Shown piece by piece: positions 38,668 through 47,543 of a DNA stretch of 64,000 bases (position 1 is the first letter of the stretch; every line of letters starts with the position of its first letter). Origin of the DNA: Mycolicibacterium wolinskyi (GTDB taxonomy: Bacteria > Actinomycetota > Actinomycetes > Mycobacteriales > Mycobacteriaceae); assembly GCF_002101965.1 (NCBI RefSeq), contig NZ_LQQA01000006.1, positions 417,308-481,307 on the forward strand, read 5' to 3'. A model generated the notes under the pieces. That model did not search any database. It saw only the letters and a program-made list of their open reading frames with translations, and had not been told where the DNA came from. Made by a program: the position numbers and the translations under genes.

Positions 38668-39753
38668 GTGGGGATCATGCCCGACAGCAGCCCGTTTGGG
38701 TCACAAACGGTGACGGGGCCGGCCTGGCCGAATGTCGATGAGGAGCAGCTGACGGCTGCGGCAGCGTCGTACGAGAAGCTCGCCGCGAACATCAGCGGCA
38801 ACATCGTTCCTGAGCAGACCAGCCAGCTGATGAAGCTGACCGAGGTTTGGCAGGGCGCCGGATCCCTCGCGGCATCGGGTGAGGCCACCACGATGATCGC
38901 CGGCCACGAGGCCAATGCGGCTCAGGCCCAGGCGATCGCCACCCAGCTGACCCAGATGGCCGCCGCCGTCGTCCAGACGAAGATGGCCGTCAACGCCGCA
39001 GCCCAGGAAGTCCAGCACGAAGTCGAGGCGCTACAGGCGCTGCCGTTCGGCAACAAGCAGGAACTGATCGAGAGCCGCATCAAGATGGGGCTCTCGCAGA
39101 ACATTGCGACCGTCACGGCCAGCACCACCTCGCTCGCGAGCAGCCTCGGCACCGTCGCCAACGTGCCCCAGATGACCACCCCGCCGACCGCCCAAGCGCA
39201 ACAGGGCATGCAGCAAGGCATGCAGCAGGCGATGCAGATGGCCGGCCAGCTGCCGCAGATGCTGGGTCAGATCCCGCAGATGCTCGGGCAGATCCCTCAG
39301 CAGCTCTCACAGCCGTTGCAGCAGCTTTCCCAACCGCTGCAGCAGCTGACCTCGATGCTCGGCTCGGTGGGCAAGGGCGGTGGCACCGGTGGGGGACCGT
39401 CGCCGTTCTCGGCCTTCTCGAACCACCCGCTCGCCGGCGGATCGGGCCCGAGCAGTGGCGCGGGCATGATGAAAGCCGCATCGTTGCCGGGCACCGGCGG
39501 TGTCGGATCCCAGACGCCGCTGATGTCGAAACTCGTCGGTGGCAACACCACCCCGGTTTCGGTCGATCCCGCGGCGGCCGGAAGTACCGCGATCGGCCTG
39601 GCGCCGGTGGCCGCCGGTGGTATGGGCGGCATGGGCGCGCCGATGGGCATGATGGGCCAGCGCGGCGCGAGCGGAGGCACGTCGGCGACGCTGGCCGTTC
39701 CCGCCCCGCTCGAGCACGAAGTCGACGTGGACGACGACGATGACGACTGGTGA
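38668..39753 (+). CDS. PPE/EspB-like type VII secretion substrate, candidate
   Basis: 361 residues. The first about 180 residues are helical with the early ITE-like WPNVDEEQLTAAAASYEKLA and a VWQGAGSLAA turn that resembles the WxG turn of PPE/EspB proteins. Then comes a Gln/Met/Pro-rich stretch of repeated QMLGQIP and QPLQQLS units, a Gly/Ser-rich linker, and an acidic C-terminus ending in a run of aspartates and W. No PPE dipeptide is at the N-terminus. GTG at 38668 has GAAAGGGGGG seven bases upstream. In M. tuberculosis a PPE gene (PPE63) lies at the same place after ltp2, supporting the assignment. Confidence 0.7.
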   Translation: MGIMPDSSPFGSQTVTGPAWPNVDEEQLTAAAASYEKLAANISGNIVPEQTSQLMKLTEVWQGAGSLAASGEATTMIAGHEANAAQAQAIATQLTQMAAAVVQTKMAVNAAAQEVQHEVEALQALPFGNKQELIESRIKMGLSQNIATVTASTTSLASSLGTVANVPQMTTPPTAQAQQGMQQGMQQAMQMAGQLPQMLGQIPQMLGQIPQQLSQPLQQLSQPLQQLTSMLGSVGKGGGTGGGPSPFSAFSNHPLAGGSGPSSGAGMMKAASLPGTGGVGSQTPLMSKLVGGNTTPVSVDPAAAGSTAIGLAPVAAGGMGGMGAPMGMMGQRGASGGTSATLAVPAPLEHEVDVDDDDDDW

Positions 39754-39798
39754 GCCCGCGACATATCGGCGCACCACCGATGCTGAAGGAGACGTCCG

Positions 39799-40602
39799 GT
39801 GAGTAATACGCCGTTCACCACCCCCGGCGGACTGAACTGGAATGCCGCCCCGATCCAACTGCCGGATATGCCGCCGATCCAGGCCGGCGAGGATGCCATG
39901 AGCATGACCATCGCAGGCATACTGCCGACGTTGGCCGCATCGCTCACGACGAATGTCACCGCGCTCGCGGCGAAAGAGAACATGTTCAACGGCAAGCTCG
40001 GCGATGCGCAGGGCGCATACGAGAAGGCTGACCAGGAGGGGCAGCAAGGCGTTGGCCAGTTGGGCCAGATGATGGGTCAGCTCGGGCAGATGGGCCAGAT
40101 GGCCTCCACGCCGGCACAAGCGGCCGGTCAGATGGGCGGACAGTTCGGCTCACTGATGGAGCCGCTCATGAAGGCCATGGAGAGCGCCAAGGGCGGCGGT
40201 GGTCCGGAGGGCAGCGGCGCACCCGGCAGCGGCACGCCAGGTGGTGCACCGATGGGCGCCAACCCACAACAGCAACAGGCCGAACGCGAAGCACGACTCA
40301 ACGATCGCGATGCCAAGCAGAACGAACGCGAAGACCGGCAGAACGAACGCGACATCGCTCAAGACAAGCGCGAAGCCAGCCAGGACGCTCGCGAGGCTCA
40401 GCTGAACGATCGTTCGGGCGCTGGTAGTTCGGCGTCGGCACCGCAGGCGCCGGCCCAGTCCGCTCCGCCCGCCGCGACGGCCCCGCCGGCCGGCGCCGCC
40501 GGCCCCAGCGAGAGCCGGCCCGCACCCGGACCTGTCCCCGTCACACCCCACGAGCCTCCGCGCTACAGCGGCGGCGATGACGATCTCGCACGGCGTATGT
40601 AA
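39799..40602 (+). CDS. EspC/PE-like secretion partner with YxxxD motif, candidate
   Basis: 267 residues. The N-terminal about 90 residues are helical and carry AYEKADQEG, a Y-x-x-x-D motif at the position used as the type VII export signal in EspC/PE proteins. The middle has QQLG/QMGQ-rich repeats, and residues about 155-200 form a highly charged run of NDRDAKQNER-type repeats, probably a coiled coil. A Pro/Ala linker ends in DDDLARRM. GTG 39799 follows AAGGAG. It is 45 bases from the preceding gene, so the two probably form a heterodimer for secretion. The secretion system itself is not in this window. Confidence 0.65.
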   Translation: MSNTPFTTPGGLNWNAAPIQLPDMPPIQAGEDAMSMTIAGILPTLAASLTTNVTALAAKENMFNGKLGDAQGAYEKADQEGQQGVGQLGQMMGQLGQMGQMASTPAQAAGQMGGQFGSLMEPLMKAMESAKGGGGPEGSGAPGSGTPGGAPMGANPQQQQAEREARLNDRDAKQNEREDRQNERDIAQDKREASQDAREAQLNDRSGAGSSASAPQAPAQSAPPAATAPPAGAAGPSESRPAPGPVPVTPHEPPRYSGGDDDLARRM

Positions 40603-40854
40603 TTGCGCCTGGCTTGCGTGCGTTTGCGTGTGTGCGATTGTCGTTTGCCCGCGATTGTCACGCTAGCGTGGCTCTCGGGCTCGCGCGCCACTCCAGCGTG
40701 ACAATGGCGGGGCGGCCGGGCTAGCTTCTGCGGGCTCTGTTGTCCACTGTCATGCCAGTGTGGCTGTGGACAACCATCGTCACTCCAACGTGACAACGGT
40801 GCCTGTGGATAACCGGTGTGACGGATACGGCTTTGCCCGACACACTCATTCGTT
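40603..40854. repeat. Two upstream units of a phased palindrome repeat
   Basis: No gene is seen here. Two repeat units, at about 40656-40703 and 40748-40795, each hold two dyads of the form TGTCAC-N6-GTGRCA. The first dyads start at 40656 and 40748, the second at 40686 and 40778, so the spacing within each unit is exactly 30 bases. They lie 60-200 bases upstream of the AbiEi/DUF559-like gene and may be its operator. The copies are more diverged than those downstream of the gene. Confidence 0.8.
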
Positions 40855-41700
40855 ATGGGGGAGCCATTTGTCGGTAGTGAAGCCGTCGCCCGTGGCGAGG
40901 TGCGCAAGAGCGCACTGCGCACCAGATACACCCGGGTGTTTCGTGACGTCTACGTAAGTCCCGGAACCGAACTCACTCCGGAGGTACGTGCCCGCGCCGG
41001 ATGGTTGTGGTCGCGACGGCGCGGGATCATCGCTGGAAGATCGGCGGCCGCACTCTATGGGGCGAAGTGGGTAAGTCCAGGTGAACCGCTGGAGATGTTG
41101 CACTCGAATCGCAATCCCATGGCAGGCCTGAAGGTTCGGACCGAGCGCATCGAACACGACGAGATCACGCTTCACAGCGGCATCCCGGTGACAACGCTGG
41201 CTCGCACCGCGCTCGACATGGGGTGTTGGTATTCAAGGGATCTCGCGGTGGAATCGCTTGACGCGCTTGCCGCCGCGACAGATCTGAAGCCGGCTGATGT
41301 CGATCTTCTGTTGCAGCGTTATGCGGGGCGTCAAGGCGTTCAACGGGCACGGGTTGCGCTCGAATTGATGGACGCCGGAGCTCAATCGCCAAAAGAAACA
41401 CAATTGCGGTTGATGATTCTCGATGACGGCATGCCGAGACCGGCGACGCAGATACCGGTAATCGACGGCCCCGGCGATCCGTTCGCTTTTCTCGACATGG
41501 GGTGGGACGACCTCATGGTCTCCGTCGAATACGACGGCGAACAGCACCGCCTCAATGACTCGCAGTACCGGTGGGATCTGCGGCGGGCTGAGCGGGTGCA
41601 GCGTGCCGGGTGGCTCAATGTTCGCGTATCGGCGGGGGAGCGTCGGGTCGACATTCTTCGCCGAATTCACGCGGCGCGTGCCAGCCGTTTGTCACGCTAG
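40855..41700 (+). CDS. AbiEi-like / DUF559-type protein, candidate nuclease or antitoxin
   Basis: 281 residues. The N-terminal region (RTRYTRVFRDVYVSPGTELT, then AALYGAKW and VRTERIEHDEI) looks like the winged-helix type IV antitoxin AbiEi domain. The C-terminal region (PFAFLDMGWDDLMVSVEYDGEQHR, then WDLRRAERVQRAGWLNVRVS) has the D...ExD pattern of DUF559/VSR-like PD-(D/E)xK nucleases. Such stand-alone proteins are common in mycobacteria and their role is unknown; no toxin gene (AbiEii) is adjacent. The TAG stop at 41698 lies inside the first downstream palindrome, so gene and repeat overlap. The start is ATG 40855. Confidence 0.7.
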   Translation: MGEPFVGSEAVARGEVRKSALRTRYTRVFRDVYVSPGTELTPEVRARAGWLWSRRRGIIAGRSAAALYGAKWVSPGEPLEMLHSNRNPMAGLKVRTERIEHDEITLHSGIPVTTLARTALDMGCWYSRDLAVESLDALAAATDLKPADVDLLLQRYAGRQGVQRARVALELMDAGAQSPKETQLRLMILDDGMPRPATQIPVIDGPGDPFAFLDMGWDDLMVSVEYDGEQHRLNDSQYRWDLRRAERVQRAGWLNVRVSAGERRVDILRRIHAARASRLSR

Positions 41701-42000
41701 CGTGGCTGTGGGAGCTGAGTGTCACTCTGGCGTGACAATGGGACCTGCGGTCAACGGCATTTGTGCGTGTTTGTCACGCTAGCGTGGCTGTCGGAGCTGA
41801 GTGTCACTCTGGCGTGACAATGGGATTGCCGGTCAACGGCATTCGTGCGTGTTTGTCACGTTAGCGTGGCTGTGGAAGCCGAGTGTCACTCTGGCGTGAC
41901 AATGGGATTGGCGGTCAACGGCATTTATGCGCGTTTGTCACGTTAGCGTGGCAGTCGGAGCCAAGCGTCACTCTGGCGTGACAATGGGACTCGCAAACAC
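41688..42000. repeat. Four tandem 82-bp units with phased palindromes
   Basis: Four units begin at 41690, 41772, 41854 and 41936 (period 82). Each has a first dyad TGTCACGCTAGCGTGGCT or close variant, and a second dyad TGTCACTCTGGCGTGACA starting exactly 30 bases later. The units are nearly identical, with changes mostly between dyads. The stretch 41701-42046 holds no gene. The first unit overlaps the 3' end of the AbiEi/DUF559-like gene. Confidence 0.93.
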
Positions 42001-42046
42001 ACGCAAACACGCAAGCACGCCCGCCAACCGCACGCACGAAACAAAC

Positions 42047-42907
42047 TCAGGCCGGGACGAGCTCCACACCGGACAGAACGACCGTGTTGTCCCGTGACGG
42101 CGCGGTCAGGACGCCGACGAAGCGGCCGTCTTCCTTCCAGATGTTGGCCTGCAGTGTTTCGCCTGGGAATACGACGCCGGCGAAACGTGCACCGTATGAA
42201 GCCACTTGGGACACATCGCCGTCGAGGAGGTTGTCGACGATGGCTTTGCAGCCGATGCCGTAGGTGCACAGGCCGTGCAGGATCGGCCGGTCGAAGCCGG
42301 CAGCCGCGGCGAAGGCCGGATCGGAATGCAGAGGATTGCGGTCACCGCACAGCCGGTACAGCAGGGCCTGTTGCGGCAGCGTCGGCAATGCGATCTCGAT
42401 ATCCGGTTCGCGGTCGGGCATTTCGACTGACGTCGACGGTCCACGTTCGCCGCCGAAGCCACCCTCGCCGCGCGCGAAGATCGAGCGCTTGGTGGTCCAC
42501 AGCACCGTGCCGGACGGGTCGGTCACCGTGCTTTCGCTGACGATGACGGCGGCCTTCCCCTTGTCCCAGATCTCGGTGAAGCGCTGCACCGACTTCGCGG
42601 TCCCACTGGTCGGGATCGGCCCGGGGACGGTGACGGCCTCGCTCGCGTGCAACACCTTGGACAGCTCGATGTCGATGCCGGGGAATTGAACCTTCGGCGG
42701 TTCGGTCATGTGGAAGCTGACCGCGACGTTGCCGAACGTCGGCAGCACCTGTGGGGTGTCGTCGACGAGGTAGCGCAGCTCGCGCTGATCCATCGGGTCG
42801 GCACCCGCGCCGAGGCCCAGGTGATAGAGCTGGATATCGCTACTGGTCCACGAGAATTCGATGGGTTCCAGTTCGGCGCCCAGCGCCTTGTCGAGATCGA
42901 TGGGCAT
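42047..42907 (-). CDS. hsd4B: MaoC-type steroid enoyl-CoA hydratase (Rv3538-type)
   Basis: 286 residues, double hot-dog fold. The hydratase-2 motif is in GDRNPLHSDPAFAAAAGFD followed by PILHGLCTYGIG; the N-terminal hot-dog lacks the motif, as usual. It corresponds to Rv3538 (Hsd4B, also called ChsH3), which hydrates a side-chain enoyl-CoA in sterol degradation. ATG 42907 lies one base after the kstD stop, so both are one transcript from the KstR operator at 44617. Rv3538 and kstD keep the same order in M. tuberculosis. Confidence 0.9.
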   Translation of the reverse strand: MPIDLDKALGAELEPIEFSWTSSDIQLYHLGLGAGADPMDQRELRYLVDDTPQVLPTFGNVAVSFHMTEPPKVQFPGIDIELSKVLHASEAVTVPGPIPTSGTAKSVQRFTEIWDKGKAAVIVSESTVTDPSGTVLWTTKRSIFARGEGGFGGERGPSTSVEMPDREPDIEIALPTLPQQALLYRLCGDRNPLHSDPAFAAAAGFDRPILHGLCTYGIGCKAIVDNLLDGDVSQVASYGARFAGVVFPGETLQANIWKEDGRFVGVLTAPSRDNTVVLSGVELVPA

Positions 42908-42908
42908 A

Positions 42909-44615
42909 TCAGGCCTCCGTGTTCGATGTGGCCGATCCGGCCGAGGCAAGGTGCAGGGCTGCGAGGTATCCGAATGTCATGGCGGGGCCAATGGTGCCAC
43001 CCGGACCGGGGTAGGTATGACCCATGACGGGCGAGCTGACGTTGCCCGCCGCGTAGAGACCCTCGATCACCGATTCGTCGTCCCGCAGCGCCCGGCCATG
43101 CACGTCGGTGCGGATACCGCCCTTGGTGCCCAGGTCTCCCGGAACCATCTTGGCCGCGTAGAACGGCCCGTTCTTGATCTCGCCGAGGTTCGGGTTGGGC
43201 TTGTTGGTCGGATCGCCGTAGTAGCGGTCGTAGGCGCTTTCGCCGCGGTGGAAGTCCTCGTCGACGCCCGACCGGGCGAAGCCGTTGAACCGCTCGACGG
43301 TGGCCTTGAAGGCGTCGGCGGGCAGACCGGTCTTGGCGGCCAGCTCGTCCAACGTCGCAGCCTTGACCACGACGCCCGACTCTAGCCACTTCGACGGAAT
43401 GCGTTGTCCAGGCTGCAATCCCGCGAAGATGTAGCGGTCGCGGTACTGCTGGTCGAAGACCAGCCACGCCGGGATGTTCTCGCCAGGGCCGGGGCCTTGG
43501 CCGTATTCGCCGCCGTACATGTGATGGCAGGCCTCGACGTACGGCATCGACTCGTTCATGAACCGGTTGCCGGCCATGTTGACGATGATCGATCCGGGGG
43601 AGTTGCGCTCGGACAGCGCGAACCACGGCGCCCCCACCAGCGGAACGGTCGGACCCCACCACGAGTCCTCCATGAGTTCCAGTGCGGCACCCAGCTTTTC
43701 GGCGGCCAGGATGCCGTCGCCGGTGTTGGCGACCGCGCCCACCGTCCACTCGGTGGTGATCGGTGCGCGCTGGTACTTGACCCGCATCTGCTCGTTGTGC
43801 TCGAACCCACCCGAACCGAGGATCACCCCGCGTCGCGCCCGAATGAGCACGGGCTCAGCGCTTTCCGGCGCCGCGGTGTCACGGACGTAAATGCCACGCA
43901 CCACGCCGTCCTCGACGTAGAGGTCGGTCATGGCGGTGTTGAGTTGCACCGGAACACCGGCGTCGCGCAGGCCGATGCGCAGTGGCGCGATGAGGGCACG
44001 GCCCATACCGACGAGGTTCTTTCCGGTGGCCTGCGCCCACATCGTGCGCGCGCCGACCTTGAGGCTGCGCAGCACCCCGCGGGGATGACGCTTGAGCTGG
44101 TTGAGCCGGACGTAGTCCTGCTGCATGACGACGACGTTGAGCGGCACCTTGCCGTACGGCGGTTCGAGGCCCTTCATGTCCGGCCCGAGCTTCTTGGCGT
44201 CGAACGGCTTGGGCTCAACGGACCGGCCGGTCGGCTTTCCGCCGGGCGTCTCGGGGTAGTAGTCGGAGTACCCGGGCACCCAGCACAGCTTGAGCGGCGA
44301 GTGCTTGAGCACGAACGACAGCATCTCCGGGCCGCGGTCCAGATACGTGTCGATCTTCTCGGCCGGGACGACGTCGCCGATGATCGCGTGCAGGTATTCC
44401 CGCGCGGCTTCGGCCGTGTCGGTTACGCCGTCACGCTTGAGAATCTCGTTGTTCGGGATCCACACGCCACCACCGGACCGCGCAGTGGAACCTCCATAGT
44501 GCGGAGCCTTTTCTACGACTACTGTCGAGAGGCCCTGGTGGGCAGCGGTGAGGGCGGCGACCATGCCGGCGGCGCCGCTTCCGACCACGACTACGTCGTA
44601 CTCCTGTCCAGTCAT
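42909..44615 (-). CDS. kstD: 3-Ketosteroid delta1-dehydrogenase KstD
   Basis: 568 residues, FAD-dependent. The FAD ADP-binding motif VVVVGSGAAGMVAALTAA is at the N-terminus, followed by VVVEKAPHYGGSTARSGGGV and, near the C-terminus, YAAGNVSSPVMGHTYPGPGG (FAD contacts and the active-site tyrosine region). KstD introduces the 1,2-double bond into androstenedione or its 9-hydroxy derivative, leading to ring B opening. ATG 44615 is used; the KstR operator starts one base upstream, so the mRNA is likely leaderless or has a very short leader. Residues before this in the open frame cross the operator and are not used. Confidence 0.94.
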   Translation of the reverse strand: MTGQEYDVVVVGSGAAGMVAALTAAHQGLSTVVVEKAPHYGGSTARSGGGVWIPNNEILKRDGVTDTAEAAREYLHAIIGDVVPAEKIDTYLDRGPEMLSFVLKHSPLKLCWVPGYSDYYPETPGGKPTGRSVEPKPFDAKKLGPDMKGLEPPYGKVPLNVVVMQQDYVRLNQLKRHPRGVLRSLKVGARTMWAQATGKNLVGMGRALIAPLRIGLRDAGVPVQLNTAMTDLYVEDGVVRGIYVRDTAAPESAEPVLIRARRGVILGSGGFEHNEQMRVKYQRAPITTEWTVGAVANTGDGILAAEKLGAALELMEDSWWGPTVPLVGAPWFALSERNSPGSIIVNMAGNRFMNESMPYVEACHHMYGGEYGQGPGPGENIPAWLVFDQQYRDRYIFAGLQPGQRIPSKWLESGVVVKAATLDELAAKTGLPADAFKATVERFNGFARSGVDEDFHRGESAYDRYYGDPTNKPNPNLGEIKNGPFYAAKMVPGDLGTKGGIRTDVHGRALRDDESVIEGLYAAGNVSSPVMGHTYPGPGGTIGPAMTFGYLAALHLASAGSATSNTEA

Positions 44616-44616
44616 G

Positions 44617-44630
44617 TAGAACACGTTATA
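44617..44630. promoter_or_regulatory. KstR operator between kstD and hsaE
   Basis: TAGAACACGTTATA fits TnnAACnnGTTnnA at all fixed bases. It adjoins the kstD start codon and lies 58 bases before hsaE, so it can repress both divergent operons. Confidence 0.9.
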
Positions 44631-44688
44631 GAATTGGCCGGCGATCCAACAACCGCCCCGGTCAAAGAAGTGAGGGGACTTCACCACA

Positions 44689-45474
44689 ATGCTCAGTGAC
44701 GAGGTGCGTGCTCAACTGGCTGCCGACCTGGCACAAGCCGAACGCAGCCGGGTGCCGATCACCCCGTTGACCGACGGGAATCCCGGGATCGACGTCGTGG
44801 ACGCCTACGAGATCCAGCTGATCAACATCCGTCAGCGGGTCGCCGAAGGCGCGCGGGTGATCGGTCACAAGGTCGGCCTGTCCAGCAAGGCCATGCAGGA
44901 CATGATGGGTGTCGACGAACCGGACTACGGTCACCTGCTCGACGAGATGCAGGTCTATGAAGACAAGCCCGTCAAGTCGTCGAACTACCTGTACCCCCGT
45001 GTCGAGGTGGAGGTGGGGTTCATCCTCGCCGACGATCTCCCGGGTGCCGGTTGCACCGAAGAGGACGTGCTGGCGGCGACGGCGGCCTTCGCGCCGGCGA
45101 TCGAGTTGATCGACACGCGGATCACCAACTGGCAGATCAAGTTGTGCGACACCATCGCCGACAACGCGTCGTCAGCGGGTTGGGTGCTCGGCGAAGCCCG
45201 GGTGTCACCGAAGGACGTGGACATCCGCAACATCGACGCGGTTCTGACGAACCACGGCGAGGTGGTGGCCGAGGGGCGTAGCGATGCGGTGCTGGGCAAT
45301 CCGGTGACCGCGGTGGCCTGGTTGGCCCGCAAGGTCGAAGGGTTCGGTGTCCGCTTGAAGGCCGGTGACATCGTGTTGCCGGGCTCGTGCACACGTGCGA
45401 TAGATGCACCTCCCGGCAGCGATTTCGTCGCGGACTTCGCCGGGTTAGGTTCAGTACGACTGAGTTTCGAATAA
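44689..45474 (+). CDS. hsaE: HsaE, 2-hydroxypenta-2,4-dienoate hydratase
   Basis: 261 residues, the same length as Rv3536c; fumarylacetoacetate hydrolase-like hydratase family. Blocks are RVIGHKVGLSSKAMQDMMGV, YPRVEVEVGFILADDL (metal-binding E-x-E) and GDIVLPGSCTRAIDAPPG. It adds water to the C5 dienoate released by HsaD, giving 4-hydroxy-2-oxo acid for HsaF. GAGGGGACTTC lies upstream of ATG 44689. It heads the operon hsaE-hsaG-hsaF, controlled by the adjoining KstR operator. Confidence 0.94.
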   Translation: MLSDEVRAQLAADLAQAERSRVPITPLTDGNPGIDVVDAYEIQLINIRQRVAEGARVIGHKVGLSSKAMQDMMGVDEPDYGHLLDEMQVYEDKPVKSSNYLYPRVEVEVGFILADDLPGAGCTEEDVLAATAAFAPAIELIDTRITNWQIKLCDTIADNASSAGWVLGEARVSPKDVDIRNIDAVLTNHGEVVAEGRSDAVLGNPVTAVAWLARKVEGFGVRLKAGDIVLPGSCTRAIDAPPGSDFVADFAGLGSVRLSFE

Positions 45475-45483
45475 GGAGCCGAT

Positions 45484-46413
45484 ATGGCCAACAAAGCCTC
45501 CGTCGCGATCGTCGGATCCGGCAACATCAGTACCGATCTGCTCTACAAGCTGCTGCGCTCGGAATGGCTCGAGCCGCGCTGGATGGTCGGGATCGACCCG
45601 GAGTCAGAAGGTCTCGCCCGCGCTCGCAAGCTGGGCCTGGAAACCAGTGCCGAGGGCGCCGATTGGTTGTTGGGTCTCGACGAGAAGCCCGACCTCCTGT
45701 TCGAGGCCACGAGCGCATACGTGCACCGGGACGCCGCACCGCGATACGCCGAGGCGGGCATTCGCGCGATCGACCTGACGCCGGCCGCGGTCGGGCCCGG
45801 CGTCATCCCGCCGGCCAACCTGCGCGCGCACCTCGATGCGCCGAACGTCAACATGGTGACCTGCGGCGGGCAGGCGACGATCCCGATCGTGCACGCGGTG
45901 TCGCGTGTGGTGGATGTGCCCTATGCCGAGATCGTGGCTTCGGTGTCGTCGGCTTCGGCCGGCCCGGGGACGCGCGCCAACATCGATGAGTTCACCAAGA
46001 CCACCAGTGCCGGCGTGCAGAACATCGGCGGGGCTCAGCGCGGTAAGGCGATCATCATCCTCAACCCCGCCGAACCGCCAATGATCATGCGCGACACCAT
46101 TTTCTGCGCGATTCCCGAGGATGCGGACCACGACGCGATCGCACAGTCGATCAAGGATGTCGTCGCCGAAGTGCAGACCTATGTGCCGGGCTACCGTCTG
46201 CTCAACGAGCCGCAGTTCGACGAGCCGTCGGTGGTCAACGGTGGCAACCACCTGGTCACCACGTTCATCGAAGTGGAGGGTGCGGGCGACTACCTGCCGC
46301 CCTACGCTGGAAATCTGGACATCATGACCGCCGCGGCGACCAAGGTCGGCGAGGAGATCGCCAAAGAAAAACTCGGAATAAGCCTTTCCGCAGGATCCGG
46401 AGCGCAAGCATGA
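45484..46413 (+). CDS. hsaG: HsaG, acylating (acet/propion)aldehyde dehydrogenase
   Basis: 309 residues. The NAD motif is [18 protein letters not shown] and the catalytic cysteine is C127 in [17 protein letters not shown]. HsaG takes the aldehyde released by HsaF through a channel and oxidises it to the acyl-CoA. The substrate in steroid breakdown is propionaldehyde, and this agrees with the placement in a KstR operon. ATG 45484 has AAGGAGCC before it, nine bases after the hsaE stop; the gene overlaps hsaF by four bases, matching their complex. Confidence 0.94.
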   Translation: MANKASVAIVGSGNISTDLLYKLLRSEWLEPRWMVGIDPESEGLARARKLGLETSAEGADWLLGLDEKPDLLFEATSAYVHRDAAPRYAEAGIRAIDLTPAAVGPGVIPPANLRAHLDAPNVNMVTCGGQATIPIVHAVSRVVDVPYAEIVASVSSASAGPGTRANIDEFTKTTSAGVQNIGGAQRGKAIIILNPAEPPMIMRDTIFCAIPEDADHDAIAQSIKDVVAEVQTYVPGYRLLNEPQFDEPSVVNGGNHLVTTFIEVEGAGDYLPPYAGNLDIMTAAATKVGEEIAKEKLGISLSAGSGAQA

Positions 46414-47465
46414 CCACCAAAGACATCTTCTTCAACCCCATCTGGGATGTCCGGATGACCGACACGTCGCTGCGCGACGGGTCCCATCACAAGCGTCATC
46501 AGTTCACCAAGGACGAAGTCGGCGCGATCGTCGCGGCCTTGGACACGGCGGGTGTCCCGGTCATCGAGGTGACGCACGGCGACGGGCTCGGCGGGTCGAG
46601 TTTCAACTACGGCTTCTCGAAAACGCCTGAGCAGGAACTGATCAAGCTCGCCGCGGAGACCGCCAAGGAATCCAAGATCGCCTTCCTGATGCTGCCGGGT
46701 GTCGGCACGAAGGAAGACATCAAGGAGGCGCAGAACAACGGCGGCTCGATCTGCCGGATCGCGACGCACTGCACCGAGGCCGACGTATCGATCCAGCACT
46801 TCGGGTTGGCCCGCGAGCTCGGCCTGGAGACGGTCGGCTTCCTGATGATGAGCCACACGATCTCGCCCGAGAAGCTCGCCGCGCAGGCCCGCATCATGGC
46901 CGACGCGGGCTGCCAGTGCGTCTACGTCGTCGACTCCGCGGGCGCACTGGTCCTGGAAGGCGTCCGCGACCGGGTGGCCGCCTTGGTCGCCGAACTCGGC
47001 GACGACGCCCAGGTGGGTTTCCACGGACACGAGAACCTCGGGCTCGGGGTTGCCAACTCCGTCGAGGCCGTGCGTGCCGGGGCCAAGCAGATCGACGGCA
47101 GTTGCCGGCGGTTCGGCGCGGGTGCGGGTAACGCCCCCGTCGAAGCCCTGATCGGGGTGTTCGACAAGATCGGCGTCAAGACCGGCATCGATTTCTTCGA
47201 CATCGCCGACGCGGCAGAAGAGGTCGTCGCGCCCGCGATGCCCGCCGAGTGCCTGCTCGACCGCAACGCACTGATCATGGGCTACTCCGGGGTGTATTCG
47301 AGCTTCCTCAAGCACGCGATCCGTCAGTCCGAGCGCTACGGCGTACCGGCGCATCAGCTGCTGCACCGGGCAGGTCAGCGCAAGCTCATCGGCGGCCAAG
47401 AAGACCAGCTCATCGACATCGCACTGGAGATCAAACGCGAGCAGGACGCCGCTGCCGCTCGCTAG
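46410..47465 (+). CDS. hsaF: HsaF, 4-hydroxy-2-oxo-acid aldolase
   Basis: 351 residues, DmpG-type class II aldolase. The metal and substrate motif [17 protein letters not shown] is at the N-terminus; [18 protein letters not shown] supplies the two metal-binding histidines; the C-terminal helical DmpG-like communication domain follows ([15 protein letters not shown]). It cleaves the hydroxy-oxo acid to pyruvate and propionaldehyde, which goes directly to HsaG. ATG 46410 overlaps the hsaG stop (ATGA). Confidence 0.94.
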   Translation: MTTKDIFFNPIWDVRMTDTSLRDGSHHKRHQFTKDEVGAIVAALDTAGVPVIEVTHGDGLGGSSFNYGFSKTPEQELIKLAAETAKESKIAFLMLPGVGTKEDIKEAQNNGGSICRIATHCTEADVSIQHFGLARELGLETVGFLMMSHTISPEKLAAQARIMADAGCQCVYVVDSAGALVLEGVRDRVAALVAELGDDAQVGFHGHENLGLGVANSVEAVRAGAKQIDGSCRRFGAGAGNAPVEALIGVFDKIGVKTGIDFFDIADAAEEVVAPAMPAECLLDRNALIMGYSGVYSSFLKHAIRQSERYGVPAHQLLHRAGQRKLIGGQEDQLIDIALEIKREQDAAAAR

Positions 47466-47543
47466 GGGTGTTTAGCATCGGGGCTTTGCGTTAATCCTCG
47501 GGGCGCGATCAACCACGATCGCCGACCGAAGGAGTGAAGTTCG

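Noticed and set aside
40855..41700. Complete AbiE toxin-antitoxin system
   Set aside because: No AbiEii nucleotidyltransferase toxin gene lies on either side; only the AbiEi-like protein is present.
41688..42000. CRISPR array
   Set aside because: The repeats are 82-base tandem units with diverging but related spacers and no cas genes, so they are not alternating repeats and unique spacers.
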